Assembly (NCBI GenBank): GCA_951813615.1
Contig: OX638377.1
Coordinates: forward strand, 2,418,001-2,482,000
Origin: an uncultured Latescibacterota bacterium
Lineage (GTDB): Bacteria > Latescibacterota > UBA2968 > UBA8231
DNA: 64,000 nucleotides
Reading direction: 5' to 3'
Made by a program: the position numbers and the translations under genes. Position 1 is the first letter of the stretch. The number at the start of each line of letters is the position of its first letter. Positions 17,412 through 26,108 of the stretch are shown here, one piece after another. The notes beneath the pieces were generated by a model, which was not told the origin of the DNA, ran no database searches, and worked only from the letters and a program-made list of their open reading frames with translations.

Positions 17412-19799
17412 TCAGAACTTGAACCGGTAGCTGAGCCAAGGAAGAAGCGGGAAAAGACTCACCTGTTTGGCGCGGCGCTTTATATCGGTGGTATTGGGAT
17501 CGTAGTCGTCATCGAAGTAGATGAAGTAGGGATTCTTGCGATTGTACGCATTATACACCCCGAGGCTGAAGCCGTGTTTGTCTCCGAAGTTAAAACCGAG
17601 ATCGAGGCGGTGAAAAGCGGACACGCGGTAGCTGTTGCGGTCACCGTAGATCCGAGTTTCGTAAGGTGGGACATGGGGTATCCAAATCTCGCGCCCCCCT
17701 ACGGAATGTTGGCGGTAACCGTAGTACCGGGCGATCGGCAAGGTGGTGGCATTGCCGGTTCCGTACACCCAAGTGAGGGAGAAGCTGGTGGATCGCGTCA
17801 GTTGATGCGTGAGGACCAAAGCAAGGTCGTGTCGCCGGTCGTAGCGATAGGGGAAGGTGTGTCCTTGATTCAGCAGGTCGAACCGTCGTTTGGTCCAAGA
17901 AAGGGTATAGCCGATCCAGCCAGTGGTACGCCCGCGTTTCTTCTGCACGAACAACTCGGCACCGTACGACCACCCCTGCCCGATCTCCACCTTGTCCTGC
18001 CAGTCTTCGCTCTCGTCAAAGCCGACCAGAAAGCTTGCCCCTTCCCGATACTCGATCAGGTTAGTCATGGTTTTGTAGTACCCCTCCAAACTGAATTCGT
18101 ACTGGTCTTTGAGTTGACGCGCTAGTCCCACGCCTAACTGCCGCGACCACTGGGGGCGCACCCGCTCGGTAGCCGGCAGCCACAGGTCGGTCGGCAAGCC
18201 AACCGTGCTGTTGGAAAGCAGGTGAATGTACTGACGCATCAGGGCATAAGAGGCTTTCACCGACCAGTCTGATTGCAGCAAGTAGCGCATTGAAACCCGG
18301 GGCTGCAAGGAGGTGTAGAACTCGTCGTTGACGAGGAAACCAGAGGTGTGTAGCCCCACGTTGGCCTTCAGGTGGTCGGTGAGATGAACATCGTCCTCGC
18401 CGTACAAGCTGTACTCCAGCGCATCGGTGATCTGGGCGGCAAGGGTGGTATCCTCGGGAGTGCCGTCGGCCGGATTGACCTTGATCTGCGTCGCTCCGGG
18501 GCTGTAGGTGTGCAAGGTGCTGCCACCCCCAAAGCGGATGTAGTGGTTGGGGTTGGGGATGTAGTCGAAGTCCATCTTTGCGCCCCAGTCCCGGATCCCC
18601 GACCGGTAGCGCAGCCGCACGGCATCGGTCTCCCGTTCTCCGTCTATGGTTATGGTGGAGCGGTCGTCAACAGCCGTGGAGAGTTGGTAGCGGCTGTAGA
18701 TCGCGGTCAGGTTGCCGAAGAGTTGGTTGCTGAACAGGTAGTTCCAGCGCAGGGTGGAGGTGATATTGCCCCAGCCAAAATTTGCCGCGAGCGTCTCTTC
18801 CTCGCGGTAGCTGTCCTCGGTGTACTCACTCCAGAAGCGGTCGTCGCCTCCGTACACGCTGAGGAAGACCCGGCTGTCGGGCGAAAAGATGTGGTTGAGT
18901 TTGGCGTTGAGATCGTAGAAGTGGTAGCCCCCCTTCTCGTCGCTAGGGAGAAAGGGACGAATCAGCAGATCGATATAGGTGCGTCGAGCCGAGACAATGA
19001 ACGAGGTTCGGTCTTTGCGCAGCGGCCCTTGCAAGGTTAGCTGGGAAGCGATCAAGCCGACGGAGCCTTCGCCTTCAAAGGTCTTCATATTGCCATCTTT
19101 CATATCGACTTCTAGTACCGACGAGAGACGACCGCCGTAGCGCGCCGGAAATCCGGCTTTGGTCAGTTGCACGTTCTTGATGGCGTTGGCATTGAAAACC
19201 GAAAAGAAGCCGAACAGATGCGAGGCGTTGTATACCGGAGCACCATCGAGCAGAATCAGATTCTGATCCGGGCTGCCGCCGCGCACGTACAGGCCGCTCA
19301 TGCCCTCGGCCCCAGACTGGACTCCAGGCAACAGTTGCAGCGTCTTGAGTACATCGACTTCGCCCATGAGGACAGGCGCATTTTTGATTTGCCGGATCGG
19401 CACCTGCACCACGCCCATCTGACTTTGTTCTTGGATCGGATCGAGTCGCTCGGCCTCCACTTGCACGGCACCCATTTCTAGGGGCGTGGGCTGGAGGGCT
19501 ATGTTTAGCTGGAGGTCTTGGTCGAGCCGGGTTGCGAGGGTATCGCTCTGATAGCCAATGTGGAAGACAACCACCTGAAGCGGCCCCTCCGGCAGGGTCA
19601 GGCTAAAAAAGCCGTAGCGGTTGGTCGTGGCCCCCTTCTGCAGAGCAGGTTCGTATAAGACGGCACCGATCAGCTTCTCACCGCTGTCAGCATCTTCGAC
19701 GTAGCCACTGAGCGTATGCACTGGATCAGTTTGCGCCCAGACGCTACCGGCGAGGCCGATGAGCACTAGCAGAAAGTATTGGCGAATTCTGTATAACAT
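17412..19799 (-). CDS. TonB-dependent outer-membrane receptor with N-terminal carboxypeptidase-regulatory-like domain
   Basis: 795 residues. Signal peptide ends near VWAQ. Residues about 28-110 form the CarboxypepD_reg-like domain (GYVEDADSGEKLIGAVLYE). A plug domain follows (LLPGVQSGAEGMSGLYVRGGSPDQN, LLDGAPVYN), then a beta-barrel ending in the aromatic terminus LPWLSYRFKF, the usual insertion signal. No TonB box is certain. It imports an unknown ligand with the partner DUF4249 lipoprotein. Its promoter at 19871-19899 is a near copy of the one upstream of the sugar isomerase operon, so the two units may be co-regulated. Confidence 0.9.
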   Translation of the reverse strand: MLYRIRQYFLLVLIGLAGSVWAQTDPVHTLSGYVEDADSGEKLIGAVLYEPALQKGATTNRYGFFSLTLPEGPLQVVVFHIGYQSDTLATRLDQDLQLNIALQPTPLEMGAVQVEAERLDPIQEQSQMGVVQVPIRQIKNAPVLMGEVDVLKTLQLLPGVQSGAEGMSGLYVRGGSPDQNLILLDGAPVYNASHLFGFFSVFNANAIKNVQLTKAGFPARYGGRLSSVLEVDMKDGNMKTFEGEGSVGLIASQLTLQGPLRKDRTSFIVSARRTYIDLLIRPFLPSDEKGGYHFYDLNAKLNHIFSPDSRVFLSVYGGDDRFWSEYTEDSYREEETLAANFGWGNITSTLRWNYLFSNQLFGNLTAIYSRYQLSTAVDDRSTITIDGERETDAVRLRYRSGIRDWGAKMDFDYIPNPNHYIRFGGGSTLHTYSPGATQIKVNPADGTPEDTTLAAQITDALEYSLYGEDDVHLTDHLKANVGLHTSGFLVNDEFYTSLQPRVSMRYLLQSDWSVKASYALMRQYIHLLSNSTVGLPTDLWLPATERVRPQWSRQLGVGLARQLKDQYEFSLEGYYKTMTNLIEYREGASFLVGFDESEDWQDKVEIGQGWSYGAELFVQKKRGRTTGWIGYTLSWTKRRFDLLNQGHTFPYRYDRRHDLALVLTHQLTRSTSFSLTWVYGTGNATTLPIARYYGYRQHSVGGREIWIPHVPPYETRIYGDRNSYRVSAFHRLDLGFNFGDKHGFSLGVYNAYNRKNPYFIYFDDDYDPNTTDIKRRAKQVSLFPLLPWLSYRFKF

Positions 19800-19870
19800 A
19801 GGGCGTTAGAATAGCTCCGTCGCTCAGTCTTTTAACACCTAAGTCAGCCAATCGCGTCACTGCCCCGCGC

Positions 19871-19899
19871 AATATAGCCGCCTTCCCTGTCGGCATCAA
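19871..19899 (-). promoter_or_regulatory. Promoter of the TonB receptor/DUF4249 pair
   Basis: On the minus strand: TTGATG (19899-19894), a 17-nt spacer, TATATT (19876-19871). The ATG of the receptor lies 71 nt downstream. Spacing, -10 and flanks match the promoter at 16421-16449. Confidence 0.7.
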
Positions 19900-19977
19900 T
19901 TCAGCAGTAGCTAAAATCTATGGTCAGCTTGTCGTGACTATTTCCCACCCTACAGATGTTGGGCTTCTTGCCGGTAT

Positions 19978-20011
19978 TCTGGCTGCGATTGTAGTCTGGC
20001 TGCGATTGTAA
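19978..20011. repeat. Two tandem 17-bp units
   Basis: TCTGGCTGCGATTGTAG is followed directly by TCTGGCTGCGATTGTAA. It lies between divergent genes and may be a binding-site duplication or slippage product. Confidence 0.6.
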
Positions 20012-20179
20012 TACCAAGACAATAATGTGTTCGTTGCGCCAGCGTTTTTCGATGTCGATGTCCACACTAGGAGCAATTTTGCGAGGTATAGGCTAGGTTG
20101 ACGGCAACCAGGATCCTACCAGCTTCTTTTGCTTTGTAGGACAGGTTCTGCCGGAACTGCGACCAAGAGGATTGCCAAC

Positions 20180-21370
20180 GTGTCGAAGCAGAAACAGGAG
20201 GTGGTAGTAAACTTATTTTTATCGGTGTACGCGCCGGCCCTGGTCCTGTCGGTCTGCCGGGGCCTGCTATTGCCCGTCTTGCCTTTGTTCGCCCGCTCCT
20301 TCGAGGTATCGTACAGTCTGGTGGGCGTGGTCCTGGCCGCGGATGGGATCGGCACTTTGCTGGGCGATGTGCCCGCGGGAGTGGTGGTGCGGCGGGTGGG
20401 CGAAAAGCGCACCATGCTGTTGGGGGTGGGCTGCGTCCTATCGGGGATTTTCGGCCTGCTGGTAGCTGCTGATCTATGGCAAGTGAGTGCTTGCCGCCTA
20501 GTGTCGGGGATCGGTACGGCCCTGTGGAATATTTCGCGCCATACGTACCTGGCCGAGGCCATTCGGCCGGCACTCCGGGGACGGGCCATTGCCGTATTCG
20601 GGGGCATAGGACGCATCGGCTATTTTGCCGGACCGCTGCTCGGCGGACTAGTGGCCGGGGCGTACGGCTTTCGAGCTGCCTTCCTGTTGTACGGGATGTT
20701 GGCGGTGGTGGCTTTGCTGACGGTCTTGCTTTGGGTCCGCGGAGCCTCCTCGGGAGCAAGCCACCGGTCCAGAGGACGGGTCGGCGATATTGTGCGCGGC
20801 CACTACCGCACCCTGCTCACTGCCGGCTCGGCCCAATTGTGCGCCCAAATGGTGCGCACGGCTCGCATGGTCATCGCGCCGCTCTACGCCGCCGATGTCC
20901 TAGGTTTGGGGGTCGAGGAGGTGGGGGTGATCATATCGATTGCCGCGGCCGTGGACATGCTCATGTTCTATCCGGCGGGCATGATCATGGACCACTGGGG
21001 GCGCAAGTACGCCTCAGTGCCCAGTTTTTTCGTCCAGGGCGCGGGCATGGCCGCCATTGCCTTGGCGCAGGATTTTTGGGGCTTGCTTCTAGCCCTAGTA
21101 GTAGTGGGGCTAGGCAACGGCATAGGGTCGGGGACCATGATGACTCTAGGTGCCGATCTGGCTCCGGATGACGGGCGAGGGGTGTTTTTGGGACTGTGGC
21201 GCTTTGTCGGCGATTTGGGCGGAGCGGGCAGCCCCTTGGCCATGGGCTATATCGCCGATTGGGTCGGCCTGACCGAAACTCCATTGGCAGCCGCGGGCAT
21301 TGGCCTAGCCGCGGCCCTCACTTTGTGGTTAGGGGTGCCCGAGACCCTGAAAAAGGAAGACCGTCTGTAG
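20180..21370 (+). CDS. Major facilitator superfamily transporter
   Basis: 396 residues, about 12 hydrophobic segments. The loop between helices 2 and 3 has the MFS signature form (GDVPAGVVVRRVGEKR), and a second copy occurs in the C-terminal half (YPAGMIMDHWGRKYAS). This suits a proton-driven drug or metabolite exporter. I chose GTG at 20180, with AAGAGG 9 nt upstream; a TTG at 20129 would add an implausible polar extension. It stands alone between divergent and convergent genes, so the substrate cannot be inferred. Confidence 0.85.
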   Translation: MSKQKQEVVVNLFLSVYAPALVLSVCRGLLLPVLPLFARSFEVSYSLVGVVLAADGIGTLLGDVPAGVVVRRVGEKRTMLLGVGCVLSGIFGLLVAADLWQVSACRLVSGIGTALWNISRHTYLAEAIRPALRGRAIAVFGGIGRIGYFAGPLLGGLVAGAYGFRAAFLLYGMLAVVALLTVLLWVRGASSGASHRSRGRVGDIVRGHYRTLLTAGSAQLCAQMVRTARMVIAPLYAADVLGLGVEEVGVIISIAAAVDMLMFYPAGMIMDHWGRKYASVPSFFVQGAGMAAIALAQDFWGLLLALVVVGLGNGIGSGTMMTLGADLAPDDGRGVFLGLWRFVGDLGGAGSPLAMGYIADWVGLTETPLAAAGIGLAAALTLWLGVPETLKKEDRL

Positions 21371-21403
21371 ACTGGGGACGGCGATGCTGGCGTGAATCCC
21401 CCC

Positions 21404-22513
21404 TCAGATGCCGCCGCACGAACTGCAACTGCTGCAACTACTGCAGGACGCTCCACTGTCGCCACTGTCACCGCCAAAATCCAGCCACGACGAACTTGCG
21501 CCGGACTCAGCGCTCGCTTCCTGGCCCGAGGCAGTCTGATCGAGGCCGTCCTGATAGCTGTGGTCCGCGTGGTACTCGACATCGCTGGCGGGCGGAGACT
21601 CGAAATCGGCCTCTGGATTGAGGGTATTGCTCTCCCCAGCATGGAAACCTGCAGCCCCGACATCGAATACGGTCTGGCCCTGTTCGTCTACCACGGATAC
21701 GTCGTGATAGTGGATATTGTGGTGGAAGGACATGGACGACCACATCCAGGCGTAGAGAAAGAAAGCGTCAAAGCCGTGATAGCCGTGGAAGAGAGGAGCC
21801 GTATCCGCCCCGGTGCGCCGCTCTTGCAATTGATCGGGCCGGTCCACTGGCTCTCGGGGGCGAATGACGCGAGTGTCGAGGGTCTGGCGCACATCGTCGC
21901 ATTTGACATAAGTGGCCACAGCTTGGTTGAGGCGGCTGATAAAGTGGCTGAAATGAGCTTCTTTCTGGCGCTGGAATTGTTCGTACGCGTCCTGGGCTCG
22001 AAAGACGGGTTCCATGCGCTGGCGCAGGCTGTCGGTGCTTTCCCCGGGCTGTTGGGCAAAATCGTTGGCCGTGCCGTTGACGGTGACGGTGATGGGGTAC
22101 ACGTCCGGCGGGTGGAGCCGGTCGATCTCAATTTCAATGAGATAGGTCAGTTCCCGGTCGGCGTGCTCGACGACCAGATAGAGGGCCTCGAACAATTCCG
22201 ATTCGTAGTAGTCGGTCTCCATGTGGAACTGTTCCATGGCGGCCTTGAGATCGTCCTCCAAGCCCTGCTCGTCAAAGTAGAAGTCGCACTGGTCCTTGGT
22301 CAGGCGGACGATATTGGTCACTCCCATAGAGCGCAAGGCCATATTGAGCTGTTGCAAGATGGCCACCGCGGTGAAGGTCTCCTGTTCTTCTCGGTCGGAT
22401 AGACCACCCGCAGTCAAGTAGTAGAGCATGCGACCAAAGGCCTTGGTGGGTCTGACCTTTTCGACTAAGGTCTCTTGGGAGGGGTCAATGGCGAGTTGGC
22501 CGTTGAAGTACAT
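21404..22513 (-). CDS. Unrecognised 369-residue protein with a Ser/Cys/Gly-rich tail
   Basis: No family recognised. The body (1-260) is soluble and acidic, with a helical region rich in Gln and Glu and a His-rich aromatic patch (FHGYHGFDAFF, SFHHNIHYHD) near 240-275. The C-terminus is low-complexity and acidic, ending in GASCSSCSSCSSCGGI. Such repeated SSC/GGC tails occur at the ends of bacterial GRDP-like proteins. Here the GRDP-like protein is the separate gene just upstream (23-bp gap), so the tail may be supplied in trans. ATG start with GAGGAT ribosome site. It follows gdhA and the GRDP-like gene on the same strand. The tail could bind metal, form disulfides or be modified; all of this is inference. 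Confidence 0.75.
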   Translation of the reverse strand: MYFNGQLAIDPSQETLVEKVRPTKAFGRMLYYLTAGGLSDREEQETFTAVAILQQLNMALRSMGVTNIVRLTKDQCDFYFDEQGLEDDLKAAMEQFHMETDYYESELFEALYLVVEHADRELTYLIEIEIDRLHPPDVYPITVTVNGTANDFAQQPGESTDSLRQRMEPVFRAQDAYEQFQRQKEAHFSHFISRLNQAVATYVKCDDVRQTLDTRVIRPREPVDRPDQLQERRTGADTAPLFHGYHGFDAFFLYAWMWSSMSFHHNIHYHDVSVVDEQGQTVFDVGAAGFHAGESNTLNPEADFESPPASDVEYHADHSYQDGLDQTASGQEASAESGASSSWLDFGGDSGDSGASCSSCSSCSSCGGI

Positions 22514-22536
22514 GGGAATCCTCGTCGGTGGCGGAT

Positions 22537-22983
22537 CTAGGAATTGGCGCTACGGCAGGCCCCGCAGTCGGTTCCGGGCAGCCAATAGGCCGCAGGAGGC
22601 GGGCCAAAGTAGCGCTGGTACAGAGCCAGAGTTTGGTCGAATTGGCTGTTGTTTTCGTCCTCCAGGCCCCCGGGTTGGTGGTGGATCATGCGGCCAAAGT
22701 GCCGGCGGCAGAAGGAGCCATAAGTGCGCGTGCAGAGGATGAACTCATGCCAAGCCAAGTCGACGGGGCGGGACGGGGTCAGGACCTGGTCGGCGGCGGC
22801 GACTAGGTGGAGGAAACGCAGAACTTCGGTCAGCAGGCGAGGGACTTCCCGGCCTGGCACGTGGGTCCCAGAGGAGATTTTGTCCCGCAGAACGGGTTGT
22901 TTTTGCAAAATTTCCAAGGCCAGGGCCGCGTGATCCAAGGCGTCGGGAGAGGGAGCGGGCCCGCGATTCTTGTCACCGCCCAT
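22537..22983 (-). CDS. GRDP-like (DUF1399-type) small protein
   Basis: 148 residues. The stretch VDLAWHEFILCTRTYGSFC followed by GRMIHH (about residues 73-100) matches the conserved core of glycine-rich-domain-containing proteins (GRDP/DUF1399), where a D-x-x-W-H-x-F-I motif is diagnostic. The C-terminus has CGAC. The biochemical role of the bacterial family is unknown. The ATG at 22983 lies inside the end of gdhA (11-nt overlap) with AAGG upstream, so it is probably co-translated with gdhA. The downstream partner carries the Cys-rich tail often found on GRDP proteins. Confidence 0.75.
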   Translation of the reverse strand: MGGDKNRGPAPSPDALDHAALALEILQKQPVLRDKISSGTHVPGREVPRLLTEVLRFLHLVAAADQVLTPSRPVDLAWHEFILCTRTYGSFCRRHFGRMIHHQPGGLEDENNSQFDQTLALYQRYFGPPPAAYWLPGTDCGACRSANS

Positions 22984-24268
22984 CTGTGAAGTAATCCTTG
23001 GTGCCCTTGGCTTGAACTGCGTCGCCGATCCGGTCCAAGGCGTGGACGTACGCGGCGGTGCGCGGCGATATGCCCTTCTCTTGGGCAATAGCCCAAATGC
23101 GCTCGGTCTCCTCGACCATCATCTGCTTGAGCCGCTGGTTGACTTGTTCTAAGGTCCAGTATAGGCCCTGGCGATTCTGTACCCACTCGAAATAGCTCAC
23201 CGTCACGCCGCCGGCGTTGACCAAGATGTCGGGGAATACGATCACGTCGCGCTGGCGCAGGATCTCGTCGGCACCCGGCGTGGTGGGACCGTTGGCCAGT
23301 TCGTACACCGCCTTGGCCTTAATGTCGCGGGCGTTGGCCTCGGTGATCTGATTTTCCAAGGCCGCCGGAGCCAAGATATCGACGTCGAGTGCGAGCAATT
23401 CCTCGTTGGTGATGGTCTCGTGCTCGACGATGTTGCACACCGTATCCTCGCAGTACACCGCCTTGAGGGTGCGAGTCGAATCCTTGAACTGGCGCACGCT
23501 GGGAACGTCGAGTCCTTCACGCCGGTAAATGCCTCCTTTGGAGTCACTTACAGCCACGACTTTATAACCGGCATCGAAGAGCAACTCGGCGATAATGGCC
23601 CCGGCATTGCCAAATCCCTGCACGGCCACGGTCGTGTCGGCCGGCGAGCCGCTCAAGCCGAGCTTGGGCCAAGTCGCCTCAATGGTGAAAAAGGCACCCA
23701 TAGCGGTCGCCGTATCGCGTCCTAGACTGCCCCCCATGGTCAAGGGCTTACCAGTGATAACCGCAGGCGTAATCTGCCGCTTGATAATGCTGTACTGATC
23801 CACCATCCAGCCCATGATCATCTGATTGGTATAGACGTCCGGCGCTGGAATGTCGACGTCCGGGCCGATGAAGTCAGCCACGGCATCGATATAGCCCCGA
23901 CTGAGTCGTTCTAGTTCAAAATGGGACAGTTCCTTGGGATTGACCGTGATGCCGCCTTTGCCGCCGCCAAAGGGCAAATTGGCCACCGCGCATTTGAAGG
24001 TCATCCAGAAGGCTAGGGACTGGACCTCGTCGATGGACACGTCTTGGTGGTAGCGAATGCCGCCTTTGGTGGGGCCTCGGGTGTCGTCGTAGCGCACCCG
24101 GTAGCCGGGAAAAATGCGCAACGTACCGTCGTCCATGCGCACGGGGATGGAGACTTTCAAACTCGACTTGGGCAACTTGAGCCGCTCGATGGCGTCGTCG
24201 GAAATGGACGCGTACGCAAGTGCTTCCTCCAGCCGTTGGCTGGCGTCGCTGAACAATGATTGGGACAT
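22973..24268 (-). CDS. gdhA: Glutamate dehydrogenase (Glu/Leu/Phe/Val dehydrogenase family)
   Basis: 431 residues, usual size for hexameric NAD(P)-GDH. Visible features: the substrate-binding K-G-G-I-R-Y segment (GPTKGGIRYH), catalytic-site PFGGGKGGI, DIPAPDVYTN, and the dinucleotide-binding fold beginning with VQGFGNAG followed by VVAVSDSKGGI. It interconverts glutamate with 2-oxoglutarate and ammonia, linking nitrogen assimilation to the 2-oxoacid:ferredoxin oxidoreductase elsewhere in the window. Start has AAAGGAG. First gene of a run with the GRDP-like and Cys-tailed proteins. Confidence 0.95.
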   Translation of the reverse strand: MSQSLFSDASQRLEEALAYASISDDAIERLKLPKSSLKVSIPVRMDDGTLRIFPGYRVRYDDTRGPTKGGIRYHQDVSIDEVQSLAFWMTFKCAVANLPFGGGKGGITVNPKELSHFELERLSRGYIDAVADFIGPDVDIPAPDVYTNQMIMGWMVDQYSIIKRQITPAVITGKPLTMGGSLGRDTATAMGAFFTIEATWPKLGLSGSPADTTVAVQGFGNAGAIIAELLFDAGYKVVAVSDSKGGIYRREGLDVPSVRQFKDSTRTLKAVYCEDTVCNIVEHETITNEELLALDVDILAPAALENQITEANARDIKAKAVYELANGPTTPGADEILRQRDVIVFPDILVNAGGVTVSYFEWVQNRQGLYWTLEQVNQRLKQMMVEETERIWAIAQEKGISPRTAAYVHALDRIGDAVQAKGTKDYFTDGR

Positions 24269-24352
24269 GGGATCTGCTCCTTTAATTAGGTCGGATCAAC
24301 GCACTTGCAAGGTAGATGCGCTGAACGAACCGTGCAATGGAAATCCATCCAC

Positions 24353-25579
24353 CTATCTCTTACCTAGAAACCCCCGCACCAGAACCGCCGTTCCCGCAGT
24401 CCCTATCCCCGCCAGCAGGGCCATGACGCCCGCCGCGCCTTGTGCTCCCCAAGCCTCGGCCATCGCCCCACTCTGCAAGCGACCGAAAGGACCGACGCCA
24501 ATGGCCACGACTAAGGTGCTCATCGCGCGGCTCCGCATCTCGTCCGAGGATTCGACCAAGATGATGCTGCTCTGCATAATGCTAAAACCCGCCTGCCCCA
24601 ACCCAGAGCAAAACAGCATCAGCAAGGCGAGGCCAAAAGTCCCGCTCAAGGCAAAGGCGGCGATTCCCATGCACGAAAGCAACGAACCGACGACAAAGAG
24701 CCATTCGTTACTCAGCTTGCTGCGGCTTAGCTGGACCGCGGCCAAGCCCACAATCGCCCCGCTCCCACTAGCCGCGCCCAACCACCCCATGGCTTCCGGG
24801 CCGCGGCCGAATACGTCGCGCGCGAAAACCGGCAACAGGTTCATGTAGGGAAAAGCCCAGACGTTCATAAAGATCGTGATAAGAAAAACGCCGAATATCG
24901 GCGCAGAAGCCCGCATACTGGCCCATCCCTGTCGCCCAGCCCAGCCCGCCGCCCACGTGCCTGTACTCGGTGCCTTGGAATCTGTCTTGAGGCCCCCCAA
25001 CAAGAACAGTGCCAAGGTGCCCAACCCGACCAACACCAACAGGGCACCCAAGCTACCATAGGCCGCGGTGACATAGCCCGCCGCCAAGGGGCCCGCAATG
25101 CGCGTAAACCCCTGAATGACGTTCTCCAGCACCATAGCATCAACCGTGCGGGCCTTGCCGACTAGATCGGGCACCATGCTGCGCCGGGTCGGCCAATCCA
25201 GCGCCCAAGAGGCCCCCAAGGCCAGCGACACCATCGACAAATGCCACAGCTCGAGCCGCCCCAAAAAGAGCAAGAGCGCCAACAGCCCCGTCCCCAGCAC
25301 ATTGACCAACTGCAAAGTCCAAACGATGTAGCGCCGCCGAAAGCGATCGGTAATCACCGAGCCGAACAAACCCATAATCAGCAGGGGGATGGCTCGATAA
25401 AAGCCAATGACCTGGACCCACCACGGAGAATTGGTCAGTTCCAAAGCCAGCCAGCCCAGCGCCAGCATTTCCATCCACATGGCCTGCCACCACAGGCCGT
25501 TGGCCAACCACAGGCGCACAAAATCGCCATTGGCCAAGGGTTCAAGGACGCTCCCTTTGGCGAATCTTACGCTGTTCAT
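24353..25579 (-). CDS. MFS exporter (EntS/MFS_3-like)
   Basis: 408 residues with about 12 hydrophobic segments. The N-terminus FVRLWLANGLWWQAMWMEMLALGWLALELT and the loop GSVITDRFRRRY are typical of the MFS_3/EntS subgroup of effector exporters. It probably exports small molecules; substrate unknown. It ends 84 bp upstream of gdhA on the same strand and is divergent from ridA. Confidence 0.85.
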   Translation of the reverse strand: MNSVRFAKGSVLEPLANGDFVRLWLANGLWWQAMWMEMLALGWLALELTNSPWWVQVIGFYRAIPLLIMGLFGSVITDRFRRRYIVWTLQLVNVLGTGLLALLLFLGRLELWHLSMVSLALGASWALDWPTRRSMVPDLVGKARTVDAMVLENVIQGFTRIAGPLAAGYVTAAYGSLGALLVLVGLGTLALFLLGGLKTDSKAPSTGTWAAGWAGRQGWASMRASAPIFGVFLITIFMNVWAFPYMNLLPVFARDVFGRGPEAMGWLGAASGSGAIVGLAAVQLSRSKLSNEWLFVVGSLLSCMGIAAFALSGTFGLALLMLFCSGLGQAGFSIMQSSIILVESSDEMRSRAMSTLVVAIGVGPFGRLQSGAMAEAWGAQGAAGVMALLAGIGTAGTAVLVRGFLGKR

Positions 25580-25586
25580 CGCTCTC

Positions 25587-25614
25587 TTGCTGGAAGCATT
25601 GGGCGTCCTATATT
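25587..25614 (+). promoter_or_regulatory. Promoter of ridA
   Basis: TTGCTG (25587-25592), 16-nt spacer, TATATT (25609-25614), 38 nt upstream of the ridA ATG. The -35 lies just upstream of the start of the divergent MFS gene. Confidence 0.55.
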
Positions 25615-25652
25615 ACTCGCGCCAACCAGCCCTAAGCCATGGGAGATTTAGC

Positions 25653-26108
25653 ATGTCTGCGGAAGCAAAACTAAGAGACCTAAACCTACAACTTCCCCCG
25701 CCGCCCCAACCAGCCGGCTCCTATACCCGCGCCGTGCAAAGCGGCCCTTTGATCTTCGTCTCAGGTCAGTTGCCCCTACTAGCCGGCCAGATCCAATACG
25801 CGGGAATCGTAGGCGAGGATTTGGACGTCGAAGCGGGATATGAGGCTGCCAAATTGTGCGCCATCAACGCCCTGAGCGTTCTCAAAGCCGAAACCGGCGA
25901 TCTCGACGCCATCTCCATTGTCCGCTTGGGAGGATACGTCGCCTCGGCACCCGGTTTTTCGGCCCACGCCAACGTGATCAATGGCGCTTCCGATCTGCTG
26001 GCTTCAGTTCTCGGAGATAGGGGGATACACGCGCGCTTGGCCGTCGGCGTCGCCAGCTTGCCGCTGGGAGCGGCCGTCGAGTTGGAAGTCATCGCCGCCG
26101 TGGGCTAG
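25653..26108 (+). CDS. RidA family (YjgF/YER057c/UK114) protein
   Basis: 151 residues. The core pattern is visible: YTRAVQSGPLIFVSGQLPL near 30-48, NALSVLKAETGDLDAI and RLGGYVASAPGF, and a C-terminal [16 protein letters not shown]. RidA proteins hydrolyse reactive enamine/imine intermediates from PLP enzymes. This one resembles the longer subgroup of about 150 residues. GGGAGA lies 7 nt upstream of the ATG. Its TAG shares the palindrome CTAG with the stop of the convergent ftsH gene (4-nt overlap). Confidence 0.85.
   Translation: MSAEAKLRDLNLQLPPPPQPAGSYTRAVQSGPLIFVSGQLPLLAGQIQYAGIVGEDLDVEAGYEAAKLCAINALSVLKAETGDLDAISIVRLGGYVASAPGFSAHANVINGASDLLASVLGDRGIHARLAVGVASLPLGAAVELEVIAAVG

Larger units (their letters stand above)
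19800..20179. other. Non-coding gap of 380 bp between divergent TonB receptor and MFS genes
   Basis: It contains the receptor promoter (19871-19899, minus) inside the duplicated block 19865-19922, and a tandem pair of 17-bp units (TCTGGCTGCGATTGTA-) at 19978-20011. I see no credible protein or RNA gene. A clear promoter for the plus-strand MFS gene was not found. Confidence 0.6.

Noticed and set aside
20098..20126. TTGACG upstream of the MFS gene as its promoter
   Set aside because: No acceptable -10 hexamer at 16-18 nt spacing.
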